Source: JACMLD01 sp044227095
GTDB lineage: Bacteria > Bacteroidota > Bacteroidia > Chitinophagales > Chitinophagaceae
DNA length: 64,000 nt
Assembly (NCBI GenBank): GCA_044227095.1
Contig: JBGAFV010000001.1
Coordinates: 4,526,001-4,590,000, forward strand
Direction of reading: 5' to 3'
Part shown: piece after piece, positions 43,938-51,555 of the stretch
Position numbering within the stretch: position 1 is the stretch's first letter
Layout of the letters: the number at the start of each line of letters is the position of its first letter
The notes under the pieces: model-generated
Told to the model about the DNA's origin: nothing
The model's input: only the letters and a program-made list of their open reading frames with translations
Databases searched by the model: none
Translations under genes and position numbers: made by a program

Positions 43938-44813
43938 ATGTTCAACCAAACTAACTTTTTAATGGCAAATCAAATCAAGGAAAACCTTATACTCAACATG
44001 TATAAGTTTGAGGAAAACTGTTGCTCAGCGCAGGTACAGCGCAACAATTATTTTTCCCTTATCTGGGTAAAGGAAGGCTTTGGAAAAGTGAAGACCGGAT
44101 TTTCTGAATTTGATTTTAAAGATAATACGCTGTTTGCCTTTGCACCTTTTCAGCCTTTTGTATTTTCTTCAGCAAATACTATAAAGGGAGTTGTAATTAA
44201 TTTTCACCCTGAGTTTATGTTTATTCATCACCAGGAAAAACAGATGGCATTTAAGGAAATACTTTACAGCAATACCAATCAGCCTCCGTTTATAAACATC
44301 GATATTAGTTCAACACAAGCCTTTGATGTGTTATGTGAAAAAATGGAGGCAGAAATACAAAATCCTTCCCTCGCACAACATGATTTGCTGGTGGCATATT
44401 TAAGAATATTTCTTATCAATATTTCCCGGCTTAAAATGGATCAGCAGCCATCGGCTTTGGTTGCAGGAAAAGAGAGTAAAGAGCACCATATGCTTCAAAA
44501 ATTAAAAGATGCCATCGAAGAAAATTTCAGGGCCAAACATTCTCCCGGTCAGTACGCTGCAATGCTATACGTAACTACCAAAACGTTGGCGAAGGTTTCT
44601 AAAGTGCATTACAATAAAACGCTTTCAAATATTATTAATGAAAGAATCATTATTGAAGCCAAGAGAGAATTATACCTCACCAATAAAGCGATTAAAGAAA
44701 TTGCATACGATTTGGGCTATGAGGACGAATATTATTTCAGTCGTTTCTTTAAAGTAAACACAAATGTGTCACCTCAAAAGTATAGAGAAACCGTGGCCTG
44801 TGCCAGGGCATAA
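43938..44813 (+). CDS. AraC-family transcriptional regulator (first paralogue)
   Basis: 291 residues. A cupin-like sensor domain (about residues 1-170) contains 'NYFSLIWVKEGFGKVKTGF' and 'LFAFAPFQPFVFSS'. The AraC DNA-binding domain (about 195-288) has helix-turn-helix 1 'SPGQYAAMLYVTTKTLAKV' and helix-turn-helix 2 'AIKEIAYDLGYEDEYYFSRF' followed by the 'FKVNTNVSPQKYR' tail. It is likely the main binder of the TCCAT-N16-TCCAT sites that precede the neighbouring genes, since one AraC monomer or dimer typically contacts sites about one or two helical turns apart. It is strongly similar to the AraC at 48739. Confidence 0.93.
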   Translation: MFNQTNFLMANQIKENLILNMYKFEENCCSAQVQRNNYFSLIWVKEGFGKVKTGFSEFDFKDNTLFAFAPFQPFVFSSANTIKGVVINFHPEFMFIHHQEKQMAFKEILYSNTNQPPFINIDISSTQAFDVLCEKMEAEIQNPSLAQHDLLVAYLRIFLINISRLKMDQQPSALVAGKESKEHHMLQKLKDAIEENFRAKHSPGQYAAMLYVTTKTLAKVSKVHYNKTLSNIINERIIIEAKRELYLTNKAIKEIAYDLGYEDEYYFSRFFKVNTNVSPQKYRETVACARA

Positions 44814-44838
44814 GAGCAGTTAAGCAAGGTGAATAATT

Positions 44839-44895
44839 GTCCATGCCATTATGTTCTTTCTCCATTGTTGCCGCGTTGATTTAGCTGCAATTTTA
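44839..44895 (+). promoter_or_regulatory. TCCAT-N16-TCCAT activator site with -7 box (site D)
   Basis: GTCCAT begins at 44839, the second TCCAT is at 44861-44865 and CAATTTTA is at 44888-44895, with the 21 and 27 bp spacings intact. It lies in the gap before the DoxX gene. Confidence 0.65.
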
Positions 44896-44941
44896 CACCG
44901 ATAAAATGAACATGATAAATTAAACACCTAAATTATTTTTT

Positions 44942-45406
44942 ATGCTACAAAAAATTATTCAAACAAATAACAGTTCAGCAGCTGCCGTTTTGCGTACAGC
45001 ACTTGGGCTTGTTCTGTTTCCGCATGGTGCACAAAAACTACTTGGCTGGTTTGGTGGCTTTGGGTTTACAGGCACCATGAATTATTTCACCACTACCATA
45101 CATCTGCCATGGATAATAGCTTTGCTGGTTATCTTAATTGAATTTATTGGCTCATTGATGCTTATAACGGGAACCGCTACCCGTATTGCTGCACTGTTGA
45201 TCATTATAAATTTTATTGGTATAGTACTGTCTTCTCATCTTGCCAATGGATTTTTTATAAACTGGCTGGGCAATCAGAAAGGCGAAGGATATGAATACCA
45301 CTTGCTTGTTATAGGCATGGCAGCTTCCCTGCTTATAAGCGGCGCAGGGGCATTTTCGGTTGACAGGGCTTTAAGCCGGGGAAAATTGTCCATGCCATTG
45401 CGTTGA
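44942..45406 (+). CDS. DoxX-family membrane protein
   Basis: 154 residues with four hydrophobic segments. The N-terminus has 'VLRTALGLVLFPHGAQKLL' and 'GWFGGFGFTGTMNYF', the usual DoxX signature, and the second segment is 'LLVILIEFIGSLMLITG'. DoxX proteins are small membrane proteins linked to thiosulfate or redox homeostasis and to membrane-associated oxidoreductase complexes. Here it is the single gene of site D. It ends 83 bp before the next operon, and the site E half-sites begin within its 3' end. Confidence 0.9.
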   Translation: MLQKIIQTNNSSAAAVLRTALGLVLFPHGAQKLLGWFGGFGFTGTMNYFTTTIHLPWIIALLVILIEFIGSLMLITGTATRIAALLIIINFIGIVLSSHLANGFFINWLGNQKGEGYEYHLLVIGMAASLLISGAGAFSVDRALSRGKLSMPLR

Positions 45407-45444
45407 TTTTCCATTTTAAGGCCCCCGGTTTAATGTGAATTTTG
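45388..45444 (+). promoter_or_regulatory. TCCAT-N16-TCCAT activator site with -7 box (site E)
   Basis: GTCCAT begins at 45388, the second TCCAT is at 45410-45414 and GAATTTTG is at 45437-45444, with the same spacings. The first half-site is inside the last codons of the DoxX gene. It drives the NTF2-like to LLM operon. The sequence TGTCCATGCCATT is shared with site D. Confidence 0.7.
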
Positions 45445-45488
45445 ATCTGTGAAAGCAACAAATTATTAAAACCCATAAACAAAACAAC

Positions 45489-45899
45489 ATGGAACAAAAA
45501 CACCCGCTGCCACCGTTTACAATGGAAACGGCCTTGCAGAAAGTACAACTGGCAGAAGATGCCTGGAACAGTAAAGATCCGGAAAGGGTTTGCCTGGCCT
45601 ATACCATTGATACGGAATGGCGCAACCGTACAGACTTTATCAACGGCCGCGTAGCTGTAAAAGAATTTTTAAAAGGCAAGTGGGAAAAAGAATTGAATTA
45701 CAAACTTAAAAAGGAGCTGTGGGGCTTTCGTGAAAACCGGATGGCCGTGAGGTTTGAGTATGAGTACCAGAATGTGGAAGGGCAATGGTTCAGGGCTTAT
45801 GGCAATGAGAACTGGGAGTTTGATGAAAATGGCCTGATGCGAAAAAGGTATGCAAGCATCAATGATTTGCCCATTAACGAAGCAGACAGAAAATTATAA
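45489..45899 (+). CDS. NTF2-like / DUF1348-family protein
   Basis: 136 residues. It has the DUF1348 features: 'NSKDPERVCLAYTIDTEWRN' near residue 28, 'GRVAVKEFLKGKWEKELNY', and the central 'RFEYEYQNVEGQWFRAYGNE' with 'NWEFDENGLMRKRYASIND'. Members have a conical NTF2 fold with a hydrophobic pocket and are often encoded beside oxidoreductases; biochemistry is mostly unknown. It is the first gene of the site E operon. Confidence 0.88.
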   Translation: MEQKHPLPPFTMETALQKVQLAEDAWNSKDPERVCLAYTIDTEWRNRTDFINGRVAVKEFLKGKWEKELNYKLKKELWGFRENRMAVRFEYEYQNVEGQWFRAYGNENWEFDENGLMRKRYASINDLPINEADRKL

Positions 45900-45919
45900 A
45901 CCGTTTAATAAAAATAAAA

Positions 45920-46123
45920 ATGGACAACAATAATAAATTACGGAATGCTGAAGCAGAAACAGTAAAGCCAATGCCAGCAGCAAATAATAGTAATGCGGAT
46001 GCGGTTGCGGAAGAAATAGTCATCTATGACGAATGCGGCGATACAATGTGGGATAAGGTTTTGTTGCAAAAACCTTTTTTGGACATAAAGACAAATGAAA
46101 ATACAGGTACTACAACCAGGTAA
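45920..46123 (+). CDS. Small acidic protein of unknown function
   Basis: 67 residues, Asn/Ala-rich at the N-terminus and acidic near 'EEIVIYDECGDTMWDKVLL'. It has one cysteine and no hydrophobic segment. It lies 20 bp after the NTF2-like gene and 31 bp before the Crp/Fnr gene, so the spacing fits a real operon member. No family is recognised. Confidence 0.5.
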   Translation: MDNNNKLRNAEAETVKPMPAANNSNADAVAEEIVIYDECGDTMWDKVLLQKPFLDIKTNENTGTTTR

Positions 46124-46154
46124 CTTAAATCATCCAGCTTATTAAACCATTGCC

Positions 46155-46835
46155 ATGACACCGGACATAAAACAAAACTACTTGCTGCAACATCCTTTGT
46201 TTGCAAATGTTTCTCAAAAAAATATTGCTGATGCTGCAGCACTGATGAAATTAAAAACGGTGCAACGTGGTGAAACAATAAGTTACGGAGATGCTGGATA
46301 CAGTAAAATATACCTGTTGTTTGATGGTAAGGTAAAACTGGCGTCATTTAACCAGCAGGAAAGCGAAATGATTAAAGATATTATTATGGCACCCGATGTA
46401 TTTGGTAACCTGACAATGGATGGACTGGTGTCTAAGCTGGAATATGCAGAAGCAATGACTATAAATGCAGTGGTAGGCTATTTTACCATTGTTGATTTTA
46501 AAAGATTGCTTGAAGCAAACCCGATGATGTGTATCGCGTATGCAGGATTGCTAACGGGCAAACTGGAAAGACTGGAAGGCCGGCATGCTGAACTTATGTA
46601 TTGCGATACAAAATCGAGACTGGTTCAATTCATTAAAAAATGGGCGAAAGCAGACGGCCGCAAAGTGGGCAACAACGTAATCTTAAAAAACTACCTCACC
46701 CATGCAGACATTGCAAATGTAATTTCATCATCAAGGCAAAGCGTTAATGTATTGCTCAATGAATTAAGGACGGATGGAATGCTTATCTATAGCAGGAGCA
46801 GGATTGAATTGCACAATGCCGCATGGTGGCATTAA
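46155..46835 (+). CDS. Crp/Fnr-family transcriptional regulator
   Basis: 226 residues. A cyclic-nucleotide-binding-type beta-roll (about residues 15-130, 'VQRGETISYGDAGYSKIYLL') is followed by the dimer helix and a winged helix ('THADIANVISSSRQSVNVLL', about 185-205). No N-terminal Cys cluster for an Fe-S centre is seen, so it is not FNR-like in oxygen sensing. It is the third gene of the site E operon, so the operon carries at least two regulators. Confidence 0.92.
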   Translation: MTPDIKQNYLLQHPLFANVSQKNIADAAALMKLKTVQRGETISYGDAGYSKIYLLFDGKVKLASFNQQESEMIKDIIMAPDVFGNLTMDGLVSKLEYAEAMTINAVVGYFTIVDFKRLLEANPMMCIAYAGLLTGKLERLEGRHAELMYCDTKSRLVQFIKKWAKADGRKVGNNVILKNYLTHADIANVISSSRQSVNVLLNELRTDGMLIYSRSRIELHNAAWWH

Positions 46836-46859
46836 TTTTTTTAGAACCAAACATTTATT

Positions 46860-47483
46860 ATGGCAAAAAATTTTGCAGCCATCGCGTATTCTGCCGAAGT
46901 AAAAAAGATGCAGGAGAAATTGGGTAGCCGGGCAGCTTACGCAAGGATGGAAAAAGACACTTATACCGATGGCCTAACGGATAACGAGATTTATTTTATA
47001 GCGCAGCGGGATAGTTTTTATATGGCCAGCAATGGAGAAAGCGGATTTCCATATATACAGCATCGTGGCGGCCCTAAAGGATTTTTGAAAGTGCTGGATG
47101 CAAAACGGATTGGCTTTATTGATTTTAAGGGCAACATGCAATACATAACAGTTGGCAACCTGGCAACCAATAACAATGTAGCAATTATAATGGTGGATTA
47201 TCCTTCAAGGGCAAGGCTGAAGATTTTTGCAAAAGCAGAAATTGTAGAATTAAAAGATAACTCCGCCTTGTATGATTTGCTTGATCTGAGTAACTATAAG
47301 TTTAAGCCAGAGCGTATGATGGTATTAAATATTGAAGCGTATGACTGGAACTGTCCGCAACACATTACCCCACGTTATACTGCAGAAGAAATTGAAGAGG
47401 CTTTTGCTCCACAGCGAAACCGGATCACAGAATTGGAAGCTGAAATAAAAAGGTTACAGGCAATTATAAAAGACGCAACATGA
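46860..47483 (+). CDS. Pyridoxamine-5'-phosphate-oxidase-family flavoprotein
   Basis: 207 residues with a split-barrel FMN-binding fold: 'FYMASNGESGFPYIQHRGG' (about residues 51-70), 'DFKGNMQYITVGNLATNNNV' and 'IIMVDYPSRARLKIFAKA'. It ends in a C-terminal coiled-coil helix ('ITELEAEIKRLQAII'). PNPOx-like proteins in such operons are usually flavin reductases or heme- or F420-like binders rather than PdxH. It overlaps the FabF-like gene by 4 bp (ATGA), so the two are translationally coupled. Confidence 0.9.
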   Translation: MAKNFAAIAYSAEVKKMQEKLGSRAAYARMEKDTYTDGLTDNEIYFIAQRDSFYMASNGESGFPYIQHRGGPKGFLKVLDAKRIGFIDFKGNMQYITVGNLATNNNVAIIMVDYPSRARLKIFAKAEIVELKDNSALYDLLDLSNYKFKPERMMVLNIEAYDWNCPQHITPRYTAEEIEEAFAPQRNRITELEAEIKRLQAIIKDAT

Positions 47484-48733
47484 CAAAGGAGTTAAAAAGA
47501 GTAGTGGTAACAGGAATGGGTGCCATAACACCATTGGGCAATACAGTGGAAACATTTTGGAAAAACATTCTGGCAGGCAATAGTGGTGTTGGAATGATTA
47601 CAAGATTTGATACCACACATTTTAAAACAAAATTTGCAGCCGAAGTAAAAAATTTTAACGCAGCTGATTATTTTGAAAAAAATGAAGCCCGTAAATACGA
47701 TTTATTTACACAGTACGCAGTTGCAGCAACAGAAGAAGCCATAAAAAATGCCAATGTTGAATTTGAAAAATTGAATAGAAATAAAATTGGCGTCATTTGG
47801 GGATCTGGCAATGGTGGCATACAAACTTTCCAGGAACAGGTGGAAGAATTTATAAAAGGAAATAAGCAACCAAAGTTTAATCCTTACTTTATCCCAAAAA
47901 TGATTGCAGACATTCCTTCAGGCGTTATTTCTATCCGGCATGGCTTGCATGGACTTAATTTTTCTACCGTTTCTGCCTGTGCTTCTTCCAACAATGCCAT
48001 TATAGATGCGTGCAATTATATACGGTTGGGAAAAGCAGACATGATTATTACAGGGGGTTCTGAAGCACCCATTAATGAAAGTTCCATTGGAGGTTTTAAC
48101 GCATCCAAAGCATTGTCAACAAACAATGAAAATCCGCAGGCTGCCTCTATGCCTTTTGATGTAAAAAGAGATGGTTTTGTAATTGGCGAAGGTGCCGGTG
48201 CATTGATTGTTGAAAGTTTAGAAGCTGCATTGAAAAGAGGTGCAAATATTTTAGCAGAAATTGTTGGTACAGGCATGGCGGCTGATGCATATCATTTAAC
48301 AGGTACACATCCCGATGGCGAAGGTGCTTATTTAGGAATGATGGATGCATTGGAAGATGCGGAAATTGATGCTTCGCAAATTGATTACGTAAATGCCCAT
48401 GCCACTTCCACGCAGTTGGGTGATGAAAGTGAGTTAAAAGCAATAAGCCGTGTATTTGGCGGAAACAATCATGTAAACATCAGCGCTACAAAATCTATGA
48501 CGGGACATTTGCTCGGCGCTGCCGGTGCCGTTGAAGCCATTCTTAGTATTAAGGCAATTGAAGAACAAATTGTTCCGCCAACCATTAATACCAATGAAGT
48601 AGAACCGGCGTTTGCAAACAAATTTAACCTTACGCTGGGTAAAGCCCAGGCAAAAGATATTAATTATGCAATGAGCAATACCTTTGGCTTTGGCGGACAT
48701 ATAGCAACGGTGATTTTTAAAAAATATACATAG
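47480..48733 (+). CDS. fabF: Beta-ketoacyl-ACP synthase II-like protein (secondary FabF)
   Basis: 417 residues. The thiolase fold is complete: 'VVVTGMGAITPLGNTVETFW' at the N-terminus, the nucleophile C167 in 'VSACASSNNAIIDACNYI', His in 'YVNAHATSTQLGDESEL' and the second His in 'SATKSMTGHLLGAAGAVEAI'. A C-terminal 'AMSNTFGFGGHIATVIF' closes the fold. The catalytic triad Cys-His-His is intact, so it should condense malonyl-ACP with an acyl chain. No acyl carrier protein gene is adjacent, so it is unlikely to be the housekeeping FabF and probably serves a special acyl product. Confidence 0.92.
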   Translation: MTKELKRVVVTGMGAITPLGNTVETFWKNILAGNSGVGMITRFDTTHFKTKFAAEVKNFNAADYFEKNEARKYDLFTQYAVAATEEAIKNANVEFEKLNRNKIGVIWGSGNGGIQTFQEQVEEFIKGNKQPKFNPYFIPKMIADIPSGVISIRHGLHGLNFSTVSACASSNNAIIDACNYIRLGKADMIITGGSEAPINESSIGGFNASKALSTNNENPQAASMPFDVKRDGFVIGEGAGALIVESLEAALKRGANILAEIVGTGMAADAYHLTGTHPDGEGAYLGMMDALEDAEIDASQIDYVNAHATSTQLGDESELKAISRVFGGNNHVNISATKSMTGHLLGAAGAVEAILSIKAIEEQIVPPTINTNEVEPAFANKFNLTLGKAQAKDINYAMSNTFGFGGHIATVIFKKYT

Positions 48734-48738
48734 TAACC

Positions 48739-49620
48739 ATGCTCAATCAATCAAGTTTTACACTGGTTAACCAGCAAAACGGAAATCCTGCTTTCAGGCT
48801 TTTTTCATTTGAGGACAATAGTTTTTTTGATCAGTTGCAGCGCAATAATTTTTTTACGCTTATCTGGGTAACGGAAGGTGCTGGCAGGGTGAATGCAGAT
48901 TTTGATGGGTATGATTTTGAAGCAAACAGCCTTTTTACTTTTGCGCCATACCAGCCCTATGTATTTACAACAACAAAAAATATAAAAGGCATTGCCATTT
49001 ATTTTCATTTCGATTTCTTTTGTATTCATAAACACCAGAAGGAGCTGGAAGTAAATGGAGTATTGTACAACAACGTGTACCAGCCACCATTTGTAAAAGT
49101 GGATGAAAAATCAGCCGGTATGTTCAGGATGCTGTGCGACCAGATACAAACTGAAATGCAAAATCCTGCGCTTGCCCAGCACGAACTGCTGGTATCTTAT
49201 TTAAAAGTATTCTTGATAACAGCTTCCCGTTTAAAAATTGAACAACAACCAGCAATAGCCGCCATGGTAAAAGATAGTAAAGAGCCTTTTATACTGCAAA
49301 AGTTAAAAGATGCGATAGAAGAAAATTTTAAAACAAAACATTCGGCCAGCGAGTATGCAGACCTGTTGTATATTTCTCCAAAAGCCCTGGCCAAACTTAC
49401 CAAAACGCATTTTAATAAAACACTGTCGAGCCTGATCAACGAACGGATCATTATCGAAGCAAAAAGAGAATTGTACCTCACCGATAAAACCGTTAAAGAA
49501 ATAGCCTACGAACTGGGTTACGAGGATGAATTTTATTTCAGTCGCTTTTTTAAGGTAAATGCAGATGTATCGCCGCAGTTGTACAGAGACACCGTGGGGT
49601 TTGCAAAAGGCATGTCTTAA
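48739..49620 (+). CDS. AraC-family transcriptional regulator (second paralogue)
   Basis: 293 residues, homologous to the AraC at 43938 along its whole length. Identical or near-identical segments include 'ERIIIEAKRELYLT' and 'EIAYELGYEDEFYFSRFFKV'. The cupin domain starts 'SSFTLVNQQNGNP' and has 'FFTLIWVTEGAGRVNADFD'. The helix-turn-helix recognition helices are very similar to those of the first paralogue, so both may bind the same TCCAT sites. As it is inside the site E operon, it could amplify its own expression. Confidence 0.92.
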   Translation: MLNQSSFTLVNQQNGNPAFRLFSFEDNSFFDQLQRNNFFTLIWVTEGAGRVNADFDGYDFEANSLFTFAPYQPYVFTTTKNIKGIAIYFHFDFFCIHKHQKELEVNGVLYNNVYQPPFVKVDEKSAGMFRMLCDQIQTEMQNPALAQHELLVSYLKVFLITASRLKIEQQPAIAAMVKDSKEPFILQKLKDAIEENFKTKHSASEYADLLYISPKALAKLTKTHFNKTLSSLINERIIIEAKRELYLTDKTVKEIAYELGYEDEFYFSRFFKVNADVSPQLYRDTVGFAKGMS

Positions 49621-49709
49621 AGCTTTCTATATTCTGCTTTTTGTTGTACAAATAACCACAGGTGTGCTTGTCTCCAAACAAATCATTACTTTTCTTGTTA
49701 AACCTCTGT

Positions 49710-50732
49710 ATGAAAAAAATAGGATTTTTATCATTTGGCCACTGGGCCAATCATCCCTCTTATAAAACAAGAACTGCAGGAGATACCCTGCTGCAATCCA
49801 TCGACCTGGCAGTTGCTGCCGAGGAAATAGGTATTGATGGTGCTTATTTCCGGGTGCATCATTTTGCGGCGCAGCTGGCATCTCCATTTCCTTTGTTATC
49901 TGCTATAGGCGCTAAAACAAAGAAGATTGAAATTGGCACCGGGGTAATTGATATGCGCTATGAAAACCCATTGTATATGGTGGAGGACGCAGGTGCTGCA
50001 GATTTAATTGCAGGAGGCCGTTTGCAACTTGGCATAAGCCGCGGCTCGCCCGAACAGGTAATAGATGGATGGCGTTATTTTGGTTATGAACCAACTAACG
50101 GAGAAACAGATGCTGAAATGGGCAGGCGCAAAGGGCTTGAATTTTTTGACAAGCTGCACGGAAAAGGATTTGCCAAACCCAACCCTTATCCAATGTTTCC
50201 CAACCCACCCGGCTTGTTGCGCCTGGAACCTTATGCTGAAGGATTGCGGGAACGCATCTGGTGGGGGGCTGCATCCAATGCAACAGCAGTATGGGCCGCC
50301 GAACAAGGAATGAACCTGCAGAGTTCAACATTGAAATTTGATGAAAGCGGAAAACCATTCCATATACAACAGGCAGAACAGATAAGATTGTATAAAGAAG
50401 CCTGGAAGAAAGCAGGGCATACACGCACACCACGGGTATCTGTAAGCCGATCAATTTTTGCGCTTATAACGGAACAGGATAAACGCTTTTTTGGTGGCGG
50501 CAACAAACAGGGTGATAGTTTCGGGATGATTGAGCCGGGTAAACAGGCTGTATTTGGAAGAAGTTATGCAGCTGAACCTGATCAGCTTATTAAAGAACTG
50601 GCAAAAGATGAAGCCATACAGGAAGCGGATACCATTCTGCTAACTATTCCTAATACACTTGGGGTGGAGTATAATGTGCATATACTATCATCCATACTAA
50701 AACATGTTGCACCTGGTTTGGGCTGGCGGTAA
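49710..50732 (+). CDS. LLM-class flavin-dependent oxidoreductase (luciferase-like)
   Basis: 340 residues from the ATG at 49710 (MKKIGFLSFGHWANHPSYKT); an in-frame ATG at 49662 adds a hydrophobic, non-family leader. The TIM barrel shows the bacterial-luciferase-type elements 'IGIDGAYFRVHHFAAQLASP', 'IEIGTGVIDMRYENPLYMVE' and 'LQLGISRGSPEQVIDGWRYF'. It uses FMNH2 and O2 to oxidise a small molecule, probably an aldehyde, sulfonate or long-chain compound. FMN reductases at 40873 and perhaps the PNPOx-like gene could supply reduced flavin. It is the last gene of the site E operon. Confidence 0.9.
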   Translation: MKKIGFLSFGHWANHPSYKTRTAGDTLLQSIDLAVAAEEIGIDGAYFRVHHFAAQLASPFPLLSAIGAKTKKIEIGTGVIDMRYENPLYMVEDAGAADLIAGGRLQLGISRGSPEQVIDGWRYFGYEPTNGETDAEMGRRKGLEFFDKLHGKGFAKPNPYPMFPNPPGLLRLEPYAEGLRERIWWGAASNATAVWAAEQGMNLQSSTLKFDESGKPFHIQQAEQIRLYKEAWKKAGHTRTPRVSVSRSIFALITEQDKRFFGGGNKQGDSFGMIEPGKQAVFGRSYAAEPDQLIKELAKDEAIQEADTILLTIPNTLGVEYNVHILSSILKHVAPGLGWR

Positions 50733-50759
50733 TACAATATTATAGGCAATTGCATACAT

Positions 50760-50965
50760 TAAGCACAGGGCTTTGCCCGGTGCTTAATGTACATCGCCCT
50801 TGCAGGGCTATTTCTTTTTTCCAGGTTACAGGAGCAAGGCCTGAAAGGCCGATGTATACTAGTGATGGGTGTTAGCCCATCGCTATGCGGAATTTATTTT
50901 CGCACCTGGCGCAAGTATGCAGTGCTGACAATGAGTGTAGGCGTACTTGTGCCGCATCACACAAT
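50760..50965. repeat. Modular hairpin repeat, copy 1
   Basis: Contains in order: hairpin A (AAGCACaGGGC/GCCCgGTGCTT, 50761-50785), hairpin B (GCCCTTGCAGGGC, 50796-50808), hairpin C (GGCCTGAAAGGCC, 50838-50850), hairpin D (GATGGG/CCCATC, 50864-50881) and hairpin E (GGCGCAAGTA...TACTTGTGCC, about 50907-50952). No coding content. Confidence 0.9.
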
Positions 50966-51160
50966 TAAGCACAGGGCTTTTCCCGGTACTCAATGTACAT
51001 CGCCTTTGCAGGGCTTTTCTTTTTTCTACATTACGTGAACAAGGCCTGAAAGGCCGATGTATACTAGTGATGGGTGTTAGCCCATCGCCATCTTCCGCAC
51101 CTGGCGCAAGTATGCAGTGCTGACAATGAGTGTAGGCGTACTTGTGCCGCATCACACAAT
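50966..51160. repeat. Modular hairpin repeat, copy 2
   Basis: Same module order as copy 1 and directly abutting it, with a few substitutions (hairpin A arms weakened, GGCTTTTCCCGGTACTC). Hairpins C, D and E are conserved. Confidence 0.9.
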
Positions 51161-51440
51161 TAAGCACAGGGCTTTGCCCGGTGCTTAATGTACATCGCCC
51201 TTGCAGGGCTTTTTCTTTTTTCCAGATTACAGGAGTAAGGCCTGAAGGTCCGATGTATATTGGCGATGGGTGTTAACCCATCGCAACAATTTACGATGAT
51301 ATTCCATCACCACACAGTTGAGATTGATATGCCGATGAAGTGATTGCGACGCCCGTCCGAACGGAGTCATCCGGGCGGGCAACGATGATCCCCAATGATC
51401 CAATGCTGGTATATATAATGCTTGTATTTTAAATTAATAA
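51161..51440. repeat. Modular hairpin repeat, copy 3, with extension
   Basis: Modules A to D are as in copies 1 and 2. Instead of E an extension of about 150 bp follows (51280-51440) that is shared with the copy at 58559-58912. Between GATTGCGACG and AACGATGAT it has an extra insert of about 29 nt with a GCCCG...CGGGC hairpin that the other copy lacks. A weak terminator-like hairpin (AATAACCCT/AGGGTTATT) follows at 51436-51468. The rest of 51469-51555 has no feature. Confidence 0.85.
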
Positions 51441-51555
51441 CCCTACAGCCTTTGTTGCAGGGTTATTTTCTATTGTATAGTACCAAGAGAAAACCATTCC
51501 CGGGAATTTTGTTACTTTTTGCAACATTTCTAACCATCGCCTGTCAACTATTGCA

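Noticed and set aside
50883..51167. Cysteine/histidine-rich open frame on the minus strand repeated at several places (for example 58074-58298 and 62273-62536)
   Set aside because: It is the translation of the hairpin repeat (module E) and occurs wherever the repeat does, with no start context of its own.
50760..51440. Three tandem about 200-bp repeats resembling a CRISPR array
   Set aside because: Units are too long, abut each other, contain several internal hairpins and have no unique spacers. No cas gene is present.
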